From positions 95,310-159,309 of the forward strand of contig NW_025776804.1 of assembly GCF_021130785.1 (NCBI RefSeq): a stretch of DNA of 64,000 bases. The letters are read 5' to 3'. The DNA is from Homalodisca vitripennis. Taxonomy: Eukaryota; Arthropoda; Insecta; Hemiptera; Cicadellidae. Under the pieces are notes generated by a model. That model ran no database searches and was not told the DNA's origin. It saw nothing but the letters and a program-made list of their open reading frames with translations. Both the position numbers and the translations under genes were made by a program. Shown here in pieces: positions 11,430 to 23,545 of this stretch. Within the stretch, counting starts at the first letter, position 1. Each line of letters opens with the position of its first letter.

Positions 11430-11775
11430 ATGGATCATAATGTGAAAAGTAAAATTGGAGATAGAAAGGTTATACACGGCCAAGCAAGAGAAGTGCTTCC
11501 CATTTTATGAAACGGGAAGCAGAAACCAACACACTTAAAAATCTGAAGAAAGTTCAACAGCGTGTCGTAGAGGCAACTGGAATTTCTGAAAGTACGCTGA
11601 GACGAATTTTGAAGGAGGACAAAAATAAGTCCAATTGGCAATTCTTTTAGTACGCCCAACAAAGTAAGAAAACGCAAACATACTAAAAGTAATCTGGAAA
11701 ATTTTGATTTGGGTGTAGTTCGAAGAACAATAAATAATTTTCATCGACAACGGGGTTTTGTTATGTTAACTATTG
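11430..11775 (+). pseudogene. Tc1/IS630-like transposase, N-terminal DNA-binding fragment
   Basis: From the ATG at 11430 the frame reads MDHNVKSKIGDRKVIHGQ and stops at an in-frame TGA at 11508. A shifted frame continues with NTLKNLKKVQQRVVEAT and the helix-turn-helix block GISESTLRRILKED (about 11579-11620). Another shift yields STPNKVRKRKHTKSNLENFD and LGVVRRTINNFHRQRG up to about 11757. This is the paired-helix N-terminus of a family I recognise from insect IS630/Tc1 transposases. The DDE catalytic domain is absent; AT-rich filler follows to 12060. Confidence 0.65.
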
Positions 11776-12254
11776 CGTGTGGATCGTTGGCGTTATTGTT
11801 ATTTTAAGTATACATCATTAAATTAACTTGATACAAGTTGGTAGATAAAACTAAGTTTTTTCTTATTCTACTGTGTATATTGACAAATTAGTTTAACCAG
11901 TTTTATATTCATTTTTAATTTAGCAGCTAGGCTATTTCAGTTGAAAATTTTGTAGTGTATAATTGTATCTACTATCGTAAATCCTGAAGCTTACACGGTT
12001 AGTATATGATAAATTAAATTTTAATGACCAACAAAGCGTAACAATTACAATTTTTAACTGTTGTCGTCGTTGGAGATCAAGAATAATATAAATTCCTACC
12101 CTTTCCCAATTTATGAGAACCCTTTCTTACCACCAGGTATCTCTACTGCGAACTCATTAAGAAGTGTGAGCTATGAACACAATTTCGGCAGAACATAGTC
12201 ATTGTTAAGATCACGTACATCCGGTCCCAATATTTCCAAGATTTCCTGTATTGA

Positions 12255-12440
12255 ATTCCCCATCATAAAAGTCCGTCGCCGTAACTTCAAAAGAGTCTAG
12301 AAATGTTCAAATATTCTCAAGGTATCCTATACTAAATTGTTCATCATAAAAGACCACCGTGGTAAGAACATAAGGGTCTAGAAATGTTGGCAAACACTAC
12401 AATATTCGGCTCCCGCCACCACTATGAGCCGGGAGCCGAA
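12255..12440. repeat. Two-unit tandem repeat and GC-rich hairpin in the Tc1-like element
   Basis: Two units share CCATCATAAAAG or TCATCATAAAAG and end in GTCTAGAAATGTT (around 12262-12306 and 12340-12387). Just downstream, TTCGGCTCCCG (12405-12415) and CGGGAGCCGAA (12430-12440) form a perfect 11-bp stem with a 14-base loop. These lie in the subterminal part of the nested element. Confidence 0.6.
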
Positions 12441-12559
12441 AACTTTCAGTAGGGTTAGTAGCACCGTATTCACTCCCCTACTTTAGATTGTGCCCCCACG
12501 CGCTCAACTCCTCCACTCCTCACGCGCATCCCACCGGTCATGCTATAACTTCCCTAGAG

Positions 12560-13730
12560 TACATACCGACGTTTGCGGGCCAATGAGGGCAAATTCCAAC
12601 GGCGGATCGAAGTACATGGTGACGTTTGCCGATGACTACAGTACGTGGTGCGAGATGTATTTCTTGAAGAAGAAATCCGAAGTACTCGGTAAGTTCAAAG
12701 AATATAAAAATTTTGTTGAGACATTTACTGGCCGAAAAATTAAATTTTTACAGTCGGACAACGGTCGGGAATACCGAAATGGAGATTTCGACGAGTACCT
12801 GAAGCAGGAGGGGATCCAGAGAAGAATGTCAGCGCCGTACACACCTGAGCAGAACGGTGTAGCGGAGAGGAAGAACCGAACGCTGCTGGATACAGCCAGA
12901 TGCATGCTGATCGAGACCGGGATGCCAGAATAATTTTGGGCTGAAGCCATTGCGACGGCGAATTATATCAGGAATCGCTGTCCAAGTACATGTATCGGTG
13001 GAAAAACCCCGTACGAGATTTGGCACGGCAAGTTGCCGGACCTCAAATACGTGCGTATATTTGGTTCGAGAGCGTACGTGTTAGATAAAACAGTCGGACT
13101 TGGAAAAATGGACCCGAGAGCTGCTGCAGGTAGATTCTTAGGATACGACCTTGAATCAAAAGCGTACAAAGTGCGGCTGGATACTGAAAAACCGTTGTGA
13201 CCCGAGATGTACGTTTTGACTAGAATATGGGACCATCGAAAGCCAACGTTGATCCACTGGAAGAGTCGATAAAAAATAAAAATGTTGAGAATCATCAATC
13301 TAAAATTCAGGACAAGCCAGAGATAATCTACGCGAAGGTTGAATTGGACCCACTTGAATTCGAAGAAGAAGAAGAAGAAACCGTCAATGAGCAGGAAAAA
13401 CGGGGAGATCTTCATCGTCAGGGGAAAAAGAGTCGGCAGATGCCTAAGATACGGACCGGCAGCCGAGGCCGTCCACGGAAGTATCGTAGACCCGAAAGTG
13501 TCTCTAGCACTGGATCAGGCCGCGGAAAAGATATGAATACTGGTGACGACGACGTATTCATTGACGACGAGCAAGGTCATGGTTTGAAAAGGCCGTTAGA
13601 ATCATCCTTTGTGCAAGTTGGAAAGAGACACCGCGAGCGAAAAGACTCCTGCGATTCTGATGAATGCAACGACGAAGATAGGCACATCTTCGAGGAGTTA
13701 GTGTTCAATGCCGACGTGCAAACAGATTAA
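12560..13730 (+). pseudogene. Copia integrase core and C-terminal region, pseudogene
   Basis: Integrase inserts the cDNA into the chromosome. The catalytic core starts HTDVCGPM (first Asp) at about 12562, continues MVTFADDYSTWCEMYF, then FLQSDNGREY (second Asp) near 12747 and APYTPEQNGVAERKNRTLLD (catalytic Glu) near 12832. An in-frame TAA at 12931 interrupts MPE-FWAEA. The frame continues through GKTPYEIWHGKLPDLKYVRI and FGSRAYVLD. A one-base shift precedes VVTRDVRFD near 13196-13220, followed by an in-frame TAG. The acidic/basic linker then stays open from 13227 to 13730, with an Asp/Glu-rich stretch and RGRPRKYRRP. All three catalytic residues remain recognisable. Confidence 0.9.
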
Positions 13731-15283
13731 CTGGAGATGACGCTGAGCTGTGGAAGCGTGCTATCATGGACGAGGTGAAGTCACATCTCGAATATGGGAC
13801 TTGGAGTGCCAAGGCCGGCAAACAAGAACGTCATCGGTACACGAACTGTACTCAAGAATAAATTAAATCCAGACGGTACAATCGAACGCAGAAAGGCGCG
13901 CATCGTCGCACGAGGGTTTACTCAACGACCGGGATTTGATTACGACGATACATTTGCTCCGGTAGCAAGATTCGAGTCGATTAGAACTGCGATGGCATTA
14001 ACAGCAGGGTTAAATACCAAAGTTCAGCATTGGGATGTCAAGACGGCATATTTGAACAGTGAGCTCAAGGAAGAGGGGCTAGCTGAGGCCGTAAATGACA
14101 TCGTACGAACTGAAAGACGTGATTCGAAGACATACAAAGCAGCTATGGAGATGCAGAAAGCATTGAAGAAAAAGAACCATGTATGCAGTTTGAAGAAGGC
14201 TATCTACGGGTTAAAGCAATCAGGAAAAATGTGGTACGACCATTTAACCAAAATTTTAAGAAAAATTGGATTGCAACCGACGGTATCAGACCCGTTTTTA
14301 TTCACTGCGAAGCACGAAAATAATATCATCGTAATTGCTGTCTGGATAGATGATATGTTGGTATTTTCGGACAATGAGGAGCTGCTGGATCACGTAAAAC
14401 ATGAAATATATAAAGAAATAAGCATCAGAGACCTTGGAGAAGCCAAATATTTCTTAGGCATCGAAATTGATCAACAAAACGGGATCAAAATGGGACAAAG
14501 AGGATACGTTCTGGAAATTTTGAAGAAATTTGGAATGGATTCCTGTAACCCGGTGGAAATACCAGCGAGTCCAAGTACAAAAATCGAGGGAACAGCAGAA
14601 GACCGAGAAAAATCTTCAAATAATCATCCGTACAAAGAGCTGGTAGGCTCATTGATGTACTTGGCGGTATGTACGAGGCCGGATATAGCATACACCGTAA
14701 GTATGCTCGCACAATTCAACGACAAATCATCCGATCATCACTGGGGTTCGGCTAAAAAAGTTTTGAGATACCTCAAAGGGACAGCCAATCATTCCCTGCA
14801 TTTTGATGGAAATATCGGAAAATTTACAGGCTACGCTGATGCAAATTGGGGTGCATGTACACTGGACAGAAGGTCATACACAGGATACACCTTCTTCTTG
14901 GGCGGCGCAGCCATAAGCTGGCAAGCCAGAAAGCAAACAAAAAGTGGCACAATGAACTGCCGAAGCCGAATACATGGCTCTGGGCGAGGCTGCAAAGGAA
15001 TCAATTTTCCTGAATCGTCTACTGGTTTAATTGGGAGCAACGGAGTCAATCGACGGCACAATTCTTTGCGACAATCAGAGTGCCAAAATGATGTCAGAAA
15101 ATGCTGTTTCACCCCCGGACGAAACATACAGACATTCGTCATCACTTCATCCGAGAGAGAGTGCAAGAAGGACAGATCAAGGTGGAACATATACCGACGG
15201 ACGAAATGGTAGCCGATATTTTCACGAAATCGCTACCATCAATCAAACACTGGCAACATTGTGGGACCTTGGGTCTGAAGTAA
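13727..15283 (+). pseudogene. Copia reverse transcriptase and RNase H, pseudogene
   Basis: Reverse transcriptase begins in one frame with LTGDDAELWKRAIMDEVKSH and shifts near 13805. It then stays open from 13794 for more than 1.1 kb: NVIGTRTVLKNKLNPDGTIE, KARIVARGFTQRPGFDYDDT, FAPVARFESIRT, QHWDVKTAYLNSEL and the catalytic VWIDDMLVFSD near 14339. The usual YVDD/YIDD motif is WIDD here. RNase H follows: GYADANWGACTLDRRSYTGY and WQARKQTKSGT, a frameshift near 14945, [12 protein letters not shown] near 15058 and, after another shift, [20 protein letters not shown] and [18 protein letters not shown], ending TAA at 15283. This is the longest preserved coding stretch in the window. Confidence 0.93.
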
Positions 15284-15310
15284 CCGATCCACGCAGATAT
15301 TGAGGAGGGG

Positions 15311-15550
15311 TGTTATAAATAATTGACAATACCCGCGTGTATTGATGGTTTACACAGACACACACTAATAGAGCAAAGAAATCAACGTGCGCATGCGCCA
15401 ACTTTTACAACAGCTGCTATAGCTAAATATGTATTATTCTTTTCCGTACCTCTTCAACGTGTTACATTTTCGGTGTGCTTAATGTGTATATATTTGTTAA
15501 TTAATAAACATTAACTTGATTATTAATCCTCTGACTATTTATTTACAACA
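15311..15550 (+). repeat. Copia 3' LTR with preceding polypurine tract
   Basis: A polypurine tract, GAGGAGGGG, ends at 15310. The LTR starts TGTTATAAATAA and ends TTATTTACAACA; these 12-base ends are inverted complements with one mismatch, giving the TG...CA termini of an LTR. AATAAA at 15503-15508 is a candidate polyadenylation signal. No second copy of this 240-base sequence is visible in the window. Confidence 0.85.
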
Positions 15551-17150
15551 ATTATGAAAAGTTTTTGGGGGCCATTTAAATAATTTCACTATATTGTAGA
15601 CTTATGTAGGTTTTTTTAGATGTAGCTGTGTAATAAAATGGCATATCAAACGTGTATGTAGGTTGCATTTTGAAGCAAGCATGTTATAAATATGTTTATT
15701 GATATAATTGTACCGATAAAATGACTATATTAGCACATCCGGGATTTTTGTTGCATTTTAGTAATAGACGTAACGTAAGAAATGACGTGTCTGCACAAGT
15801 CGAGATTAAAAGAAAATAAGGAATAGTGAAATATACCCAATAGTATAATAATATATAAAGATTATATATATATATATATCCATAGAAATACAAGATACAG
15901 GTTTTGTTCAGTATATAGCTCAGTTTAAGACAAAATTTTTTCTATTTCGAACACTTCCGGTAAAATCCACCAGGATACATTATGGCCAGAACCAGGACTT
16001 ACAAATAAATTAGTTTAAACATTTTTTAGAAATCACATCTTTTGCTATTCGAATTCTCACAAAAAACATTTTATACATCCAACTGTTAGTAACAGACATA
16101 AGAACAGTTAAAAGTAGTGAAGAAACTAATACTATATAAACAATATTCAAATAAGTGTTGTTATTTCTTTGAGTTTTGTGTTTAGGTTTATTAAGTTCGT
16201 CTGAACTTTGTTTAAAACTGGAAAGCGTGTGATGTAGGCTCTTTACAATCCGCTCTGCACCCAAAGAATACAGAGATAATAGTTTTATGTAATTTAACGT
16301 ACACAAGAAAGAAGACAGTGTGGAAAAGGACCTGTTTTACGTATTTGATAAGAAATCAAAAATTTTATAAGAGAAGAATCTTCTTACTTATGTAAACAGC
16401 GTTCTTTCTGACGTATTTTCATAGTATAAATATTAAAATTTAAGTTAAATTAGTGTAAGCTAGCTGAATAATAATATCAGTACTCGACTAAATCATGTTA
16501 CATTCTTTAAATTAAATATTTTAACCGTTTTACATGATAGTTTCGAAAAGAAAAATATTCTATAACTTTGACCTTTATGAATTAGTTACTGAATCGTACT
16601 CCAGAGCTCTCTCGTATCGTTGAGTGTAATCACTTAATGTCTTACCGGACTCCATTAGGGATTTCGTAAACTAAGCTTCTTTGCCTTAAATAATTTTATA
16701 TTTTCGGTTTTGGGCCAGTACTACAATACCTGGAGTTTCACATCTAGAATGCACCTGTTGAAGAAAGATTACCATAGTATGCCCAGCAAACATCTTCAAC
16801 TGTCTTGGTAGGTATGTAATTACTGTCTCAGCTACATCATGTGATGTGTCAGAGTTTGAGTTGTTCTGACTTGGACGCGCTATTCACTAACAGTAATCTT
16901 AATATTTACGAGAACTAGATATAAAAGAAGATTTCATTATTCTGAGTCAATTGTGTCTCTCTTAAGTGTGATTATCACTTATTAGTGATGTATTTGTATA
17001 CAAATTATATTTTTATACTTATAATAACTTTTGATTTAACTTGAAAATTATATTGTATTTTAGAGTAGTCGATTTTAATATTCCAAAGTAAATAAGAATT
17101 AAATCATCGTACGTATTGTAGATGTAGACAGAATAACAACTAAAGGTTTA
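15551..17150 (+). repeat. Dispersed repeat E, copy 1
   Basis: Direct copy of about 31960-33480 and inverted copy of 55250-56370. Landmarks: TTGGGGG-CATTTAAA near 15563, TTATGTAGGTTTTTT, AAGCA/CAAGCATG-TATAAATATG, TATCCATAGAAA near 15880, ATGGCCAGAACCAGGACTTA at 15982, CAATCCGCTCTGCACCCAAA near 16247, CCAGAGCTCTCTC near 16601 and a TCAGAGTTTGAGT block near 16850. Copia's 3' LTR abuts it directly. No shared reading frame was seen. Confidence 0.82.
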
Positions 17151-18369
17151 TATCCTTAAGGTTCACTAGATGTTTGCAAGGAATGTTCCTTCTGTAAAAA
17201 TAAATCCTTAAGATGATACTAATGCAATCGCCGTGGATGCCTGAGCTCATAATGAGCTGGTTTAATGCAGGGTTCAAAATTCTGTAGGTAAAAAAAACAA
17301 AATAAAAATAAGTTATCGATAAAATTATGTGGTTTTTTTGGTAGGTTAAAGCTTATGCAAGTTCTATCACAGAACTTTAATCCCTGGTACAACGAATTTC
17401 AAGTTTGATATGTAGGGACAAGGACTCTACTGACCACCAGCTCTTGGCTATCCTCAGACGCACAGTCCTCTATGGTCATCCTGTTTGTTGTAAGATGATG
17501 TGGCTCCTATATGAAATTATCGGATTAAGAATGAGGATATATCCAATCTCCTTCTGCCGTTGTCCGTAGCCATGCATTATCAAGGGATAAAATAATTAGG
17601 AGTTAGCATCAACCATCCATAGCACCAAGTGCTACCTCGTAACTCTCCACCATATTCCTACACAGGAATACAAAATCAGTTGGGAAATATAGTGGATTTA
17701 CTTTATCGTCAACAACTAGCATAGAGATATAGCAGTTCAGGTATTTGTGCGGCTAGGCAATTCGTACGTAAGCAGTTTGGCATAGCATTACAAATCAATA
17801 TCCTAGAAGCCTCTTATAAATCTTACAACTATCGGATGTGTTAAAAATGTCAAAAATATAATAGCCCTGCTCCTGAAGCGAAAAAAAGCATATATCTTCA
17901 CTAAATATATAACTGATCATACTGCATTAAATATATTATACTAAAGAATAAAAATAAAAACTCAAGGTGTAATAATTCTTATATTTAAGAAGGAAAAACT
18001 TAATAAATAATATAAAAAACGTATATTACAAAAGAATAAAGCCATGCATCAAAATGAAAAGAGACAATAAATATAAAACAATATATAGCATTTATCATTA
18101 GTTTTAATCTTCTACCTAATTATTGTAACATTAAGGGACGTAAAGGGAAAACAGTCTACAGAGATGTTAATGTCCTGAAAATGTAGGTTAGTATTATTTT
18201 ATTATGTTAATTAATTTTATTAAAAGTTTAAGTAAAATGAAACAGAAGGAATAACAAATATGATTAAAGACACTATGTTGATTATAAATGTTATAGAGAA
18301 AAAAATCATGAGTAAAAAATAACAAACAGGACAATAACTCTGTGTAAATGGATTGTTCTATGATTATTT
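17151..18369. other. Non-coding stretch, nothing recognised
   Basis: Mostly AT-rich sequence with a somewhat more GC-balanced patch at 17380-17780. That patch contains no long open frame and matched no other part of the window by eye. It lies between repeats E and Z; the inverted arm has only about 1.1 kb of different sequence at the equivalent place (54170-55250). Confidence 0.4.
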
Positions 18370-20060
18370 TAGAGAAGAGTGGGTCCATTCCGGTCAGCAG
18401 GACCGTACTCAGACCAGTTTTTTCTGAAAGTTTTAACGTAGCCTAGGCCAGCCCCGCCACACATGTACAGGACGAGGCCCGGCCGAATAATTTCCGGAGC
18501 CCACAAAAGCTGGGTCAGTCAATGTCTTCTCTACTCTAGTCAACATAGACAAGTGCCTCGGCCTCTTTACTGCTGTTACAAATCAACTACTCATTTAAAA
18601 CCTTTTGTGACGAAGACTTAATTAGCTTTAAATTTCGAATATAAGTAGAGAAATTATGATATAAAACATGACCTAGAATAAAACTAATCGTTACCACCAA
18701 TGATTTGTGTTGGTGAGCAGTTTTAATTCCGAATATATTCCTATATCTTTTTTTGTAAGAATGTGGGATTAAAGACCAAATTTAGCCAAAATGTTTGTAA
18801 AAACTAATAAATAAGACTTTAATAAATGTTTCACGGCTACAATTAATTATAGTTTATTAAAACAAAAATTCTACTCTTTGCAAACCCAATATTCAGAATA
18901 TATGTATAAAAAATAGCTAAGGTTTTAAGACGTAAGTAAAAAAAACACCCCACCAAAGCTAGATTGCCACTAAAAAAAACTCATGGTGCCATGTAATTGC
19001 CAAATAGATTTAGTTTTTACAGTAATACGATCTATTAACTTTATTCGGAAAGTAAAGAAAACATCCAAATATTAGTATGATGACTCTTTCTCAGTTTTAT
19101 TACAGGGACAGAGACTGTTATAGTGATTTGTAAAACGATGAATAATTAAATCATGTAAGTAACTTTATTTTATATAATATAAATAAGCATAAAGTTAGTT
19201 TACGAAACCTAAGTGAAAAACATTCTGGTCCATCCATCCTGTCAAGATATAACATTGATAATAATAAGAGTCTCATTTCCAAAAAAGTAATAAATTCCCA
19301 TGAATATCAATTTAGAAATGTTAATCATGTACATAAAAATAATATAGGAATTATAGTAGCCTGGACTTCCTTGAACTAAACTATACTCCAAACGACTCCT
19401 GCGGACAGACCAGCCAAACAGCCATACAGAAAAGAAACTTACATCCTCCCCGCAGGCAAAAGAGAAGTTGGGACATCCTACTGAGTGATCGGTTTCAATG
19501 ACGCTTGGTCAACTCCCATAGAGTGACAAAGAAACTTTTCTATGTAAAAATATAGTTTTATGTAGTATTTAAAATCTACAGTTGTAATCATTCCTGAGAT
19601 ATCGTACTCGATATATTCTTATTTTTGTCCTTAAGGGCTTCCTTCATTGCAGTATTTGAAAAGCAGGAGTCTACACGTTAATTCACCTATGTGTAGGGAT
19701 ATTTAGGCTACATAAGTCACGTGGTTGTACTCACTTCTTTAAAACTTATTTATTCTGTGATTTTCTCTAGAGGATGTCTGTGAGATTTAAATGAACTTCA
19801 ATCAGTTACATTAATATACAAAGGCTCATATTTTATGAAGACACAAATTAAACTTATTTCGAGAGAATGATTTTAACTATAAACTTAAAGTTTTATTACG
19901 GTTGGTATTATAAAGTAAATTTAAATTAACAAAATTTAGTATATTATGTATAGTATTTCAACAAAAACTATAGGGTAGGAATTGCAATCGACTACTATTC
20001 CATTAATGTTAAAACAATAACAAATTTATTTACTTTAGTTCACATTTAGCGCAGCATACC
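18370..20060 (+). repeat. Dispersed repeat Z, copy 1
   Basis: Inverted relative to 52400-54170. Clear matches: a GC-rich block 18370-18590 (GAGTACGGTCCT and CCGGCCGA on opposite strands), TTTTAATTCCGA and GAATGTGGGATTA near 18720-18770, and GGTTTCAATG-CGCTTGGTCA-type sequence near 19490 followed by TTTCTATGTAAAAATATA. The GC-rich block may be an ancient exon (see findings). Similarity fades after about 19600. Confidence 0.78.
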
Positions 20061-20737
20061 ACTTTACGAAATACACTAAATTCAAATAGACAACGTAAAG
20101 TCAAAATTATTGCAAATACACAACTTTTAATATTAATACTTTTTGGAAATAAAACAATTTTTTTACACTAAAAATTCCTGAAAGGGTAGGAAAGTTTATA
20201 GTTTACTTCAACAATTGAGTTTTACAACAAACAACTTAAAGACAAGAATGTGTATAATATAACACTTCCGTTTTTATAGTTTTTTATTCGCCTATTTAAA
20301 CTACAGTATATTTGAAAATATTATAAATTATAGGCGTTACATCATTTGCGCAAAACGATGACTTATCAACGTGCAGTGAGATAGCAGTACTTGTAGGGTT
20401 GAAAAATATCATCAAACTTTATATGAATCGAAATTGTTATAGTAGATAATTTAGTACCAAATAATTCGATTGTCTATACGTACAGGCAGAAAATCAGAAA
20501 TAAACTAATTCGGTTAAAGCAGTTGTCCCAAAGGGACTTTCAAGCTTCATCGATATAAGAAAAACCGGGAAATAATTTTACTTTGTATACCGTTGTACAA
20601 TTTTACACACATATCACTCCATGCACTAGTGATTAAGATGAGATACCGGAAGAAACTCTTGTAATATTGTCATTAAAGTACCTTAGAGTCAAAATGAATG
20701 AACTGTATATTTTTCATTGCATTTAGTATGAGTATAT

Positions 20738-20776
20738 GAACCGCTAACTGCAGAAAGGCATCAAGTCGAAATTAAC
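20738..20776. repeat. Left terminal inverted repeat of the 2.8 kb transposon
   Basis: Begins GAACCGCTAACTGCAGAAAG and ends GAAATTAAC. It pairs with 23507-23545 over 39 positions with a single G/C mismatch near position 31. Confidence 0.93.
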
Positions 20777-21199
20777 CAACTTTTCAGGAGCGACAAAAAA
20801 ACCTTATAAATCCCATATGTACATACATATATTTTAAATATTTATTTTTTATTCTATATGACTGACCTTTTAAAGATCATATTTTGAAATTGAGTCAATC
20901 AAATATTTTTAAAGAGCTGATTATTAATTTTTTTTTACATAGGACATGTTTCCTTTCTGCGGTAAACTATTTTACAATTTTACAAATCATGGGGAAAAAT
21001 CATTATACAAATCATTTTGTTAGATACATTTATTTTAATGATAAAAAATATCTTATATCTAGGAACACGTTTGTATAACAAAGAAAATATTTTTACACTA
21101 CAATAAGTCATCGTCAGCGGTTTGATGTGGTAGGCACATGACAGGATTTGGTCCCAAAAGTCAAATTTTTCTTCTGGAATGTATTTTTTTGGTTTTTTT

Positions 21200-23191
21200 T
21201 CAGATCTTCCATTTTTTTAATGTTTGATCGGAAGTACCGTAGCATAGGCTTTTTTTTGTTGGAGCCCTGATCGGCATCTCTGCATTCCTCAATCTGAAGG
21301 AATCCGTTGCCAAGCCGGTAATGTTCATGTCACACTGCACCGTGTGAGGCGTCTCAGATGAAAAAGACATTACCCTGTATTTTGATATTGAAAATGTTAT
21401 TTTTTGTCTTTTCGGTACATCTCTACCATAGGAATCGTCACTTAAGCTGGTCTTTTTGTAAAAACTCTGGCCACCATGCAGTGAAGTCAATAAAATCGTC
21501 AAAGTTCATTTTGATGACAGAGAATTTACCAGCGATTTTCGATGAACCAAGAATAAGAGCTTCGACTTCAGCTAAATCATAGTATCTTTCTTCTCTTCCC
21601 AATTTTCTTCTTTACTATCCCAAAATCTCTATCATTCGGCATAAACGAGTGGCCTCGGACTGGAAACACTAGTTTTACTTCATCAAACCGTTTTATTTCA
21701 CATAAATACATCATCATTCTTACCAGGGTGTGGTTTTTTGTTCTGTCCTGAACAGTTGTCCCCAAACAAATAAAGTTTTTTTACATCATTATCAATTTTG
21801 TGTTTGATGTACCAGTCCAATATTGTACAAACTTCGTTAAGCTCCCCTTACCTCCATTACCCTCGTGATAGATAACAGTTGTACATTCACCTGTTGAAAG
21901 ATTATGCACACCAAAGACGTTAACAGTGAGCTGCCGGAAGTAATAGGTGTCTTGTTACAGGAATGCAAGGTAGAGATACGTTAGCCATAAAATCAATACA
22001 GATCCCAACACTAGTCAACTCATTTTTGCACTTTTCCGTTGTTTCTTGCAACGAGGCATAAAATTTTTTAGCTCTACGTTTGTGTACCATTAACTCGGCG
22101 ACAGCTACTCGCTTGGCATTCTCGTTTAAAAAAGGACTTTTTATTTTCAAGGTTAGTTCCTCGCAAGTTACACAAGCATCTTTAACTGGTCGGTCAAAAC
22201 CAATGTCAGGGTAGTTTTCATTAAAATAAGTCCAAAAGAACTTGTATGAGAGCCTTTTTTCACTTCCCAAAGTTGTTGTAAGAAAGTTTTGGTTTTTTTT
22301 TATGAACATATCATACATAATTTTCAAATTCAAGTTTTGCTGAGAAGTACTGTTTATCTTTGCCTGTATAGTGATGGGTTTTTTGTTGGGAATGATTCAA
22401 CATGGGCCCTTAATCGAGTCAGGACAGACCCGGTATTGCATTTCCTGAAACGTTCTTTCCTCTGTTGTCAGTTGGGATTTCATTTACTTGCAACAAATGA
22501 GATAAACGGTAACACTGTTTAGGAGTGTATCCATAAGTTGTCATAAATCCATTTTTACATACCTTGGTGCGTTTGCCATTGTGTAGAATGGAATAGCTTA
22601 CACTAAAAGCTTTCGGCTTTTCAGATGATGACCCAGGCCTGGATCTTTCTCTTATCAACAGGACTAACTTCCATTAGAGATTGGATGAAAATGTCCTGTT
22701 CTACTTTGGTTGTCATATTATGTAGTTTTGAAAATATTTCTATCATATCTCCCTCCGAAAAGCTTTGAAGGCAGTTGGACTTGCAGCTGAAACAATAACA
22801 GGCTTAATAACAAGAGTATAATATTATGATGAACGTGTCAAAAATATAATAGGCCTAGGCCTACCATATTTTGAGGTTATGTTACCGTCGGGCCAATTTG
22901 ATGTAATGATTAGGTTATCGTTCAAGACCACTAGGCTAATTTAAAATAAAACTAGAAGTGAAGAGATGTATCAACCAAACATTGTATGCAAAATAAACTA
23001 TTGAACAAAACTATATTTACCTGCAAACATTGTAGCCTGGATTTTTTGCAGGTACAGTTTTGCCTTTCCAGTTTACATGCTCTTTGCCCTCTACCTTAGA
23101 CTTTTTAATCACATTTCTTCTGTACTTTTCTTCATTCTTTACACCCTTCCTTCTTTTATTCGACCTGTCCTTCTTCTTCTGAACTACTCAT
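21200..23191 (-). pseudogene. DDD-type transposase pseudogene with intact-looking intron (DUF7869-like)
   Basis: Reads on the minus strand. Exon 1 from ATG at 23191 opens MSSSEEEG, then after a shift KYRRNVIKKSKVEGKEHVNW and KGKTVPAKNPGYNVC. A donor (AG/GTAAAT) at 23020 and acceptor (TTTCAG) at 22787 bound a 234-bp intron; joining them gives CSCKSNCLQSF, the expected Cys-rich block. Exon 2 continues DKRERS, SYSILHNGKRTKVCKNGFMT, NAIP, then KIMYDMFIKKN and YFNENYPDIGFDRPVKDACV near 22220. Possible catalytic motifs are GICIDFMAN (first Asp), GDNCSGQNKNHT (second) and FPVRGHSFMPNDRDFG (third, near 21660). The C-terminus ends around DFTAWWPEFLQK (about 21450). At least four frameshifts or stops. 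I recognise the family from insect genomes; it carries the DUF7869-type motif pair, and its biochemistry is inferred. Confidence 0.78.
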
Positions 23192-23506
23192 TTTATTTCA
23201 ATGATGAGGCATTAAGTAATCAGTGAGACCGCACTAAATAATGTTATGAATAAACAAAGCACTATGATCGTTGTTTGACGCGACTCAGCTGACTGAACGT
23301 TAGTTATCGCGTCTGCCACGCGAGCGCTGACAGCCAGCTGGTTACTGCAGAAGGGGAAACAAGTCCAGGACTAGTTCCCTTTCTGCAGTAAATAGGTTAT
23401 TCGAGACGTCGCCATTGCAATAGCAATGCGCGGACATGTTTCCTTTCTGCTGTAAACGACGAGTCTTAAAACCTAACAACAACTTTGAAGGAAAAACGGA
23501 AAACCC

Positions 23507-23545
23507 GTTAATTTGGACTTGATGCCTTTCTGCAGTTAGCGGTTC
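23507..23545. repeat. Right terminal inverted repeat of the 2.8 kb transposon
   Basis: Ends CTTTCTGCAGTTAGCGGTTC, the inverted complement of the left terminus, followed by ATAT. Confidence 0.93.

Larger units (their letters stand above)
11193..12559. mobile_element. Tc1/IS630-like DNA transposon, internally deleted, nested in Copia
   Basis: The insertion splits the Copia integrase at a TA present on both sides (11191-11192 and 12560-12561); removing one TA and the insert restores the local codons. The ends form an imperfect inverted repeat: TAGAGAATTTATACCATGAC (from 11196) and, on the other strand from 12556, TAGGGAAGTTATAGCATGAC. The match continues into CGGTG, giving 25 positions with three mismatches. 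TA duplication and a transposase N-terminus point to the Tc1/mariner/IS630 superfamily. At 1367 bp with no catalytic domain it is a deletion derivative. Confidence 0.82.
9584..15550 (+). mobile_element. Copia-type LTR retrotransposon, degenerate, no 5' LTR
   Basis: Domain order gag, protease, integrase, reverse transcriptase, RNase H identifies Ty1/Copia. A primer-binding site, polypurine tract and 3' LTR are all visible. The 240-base LTR sequence is not found upstream of the primer-binding site; instead repeat T runs up to about 9583. The element therefore lost its 5' LTR or was joined to repeat T by rearrangement, and no target duplication can be recognised. Coding is interrupted by at least three in-frame stops, several frameshifts and a 1367-bp nested transposon. 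Confidence 0.92.
20738..23545 (-). mobile_element. 2.8 kb TIR transposon with DDD-type transposase pseudogene (Sola-like?)
   Basis: Terminal inverted repeats of 39 bases with one mismatch begin GAACCGCTAACTGCAGAAAG. ATAT flanks both ends (20734-20737 and 23546-23549). The inverted paralogue near 51278-51290 has one unfilled site. Subterminal copies of the GGACATGTTTCCTTTCTGC / CTGCAGAAAGG motif lie near 20941 (one side) and 23338, 23375 and 23429 (other side). A 4-bp duplication plus a transposase with three conserved Asp motifs would fit the Sola superfamily as I remember it, but I am not certain of the name. Confidence 0.85.
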
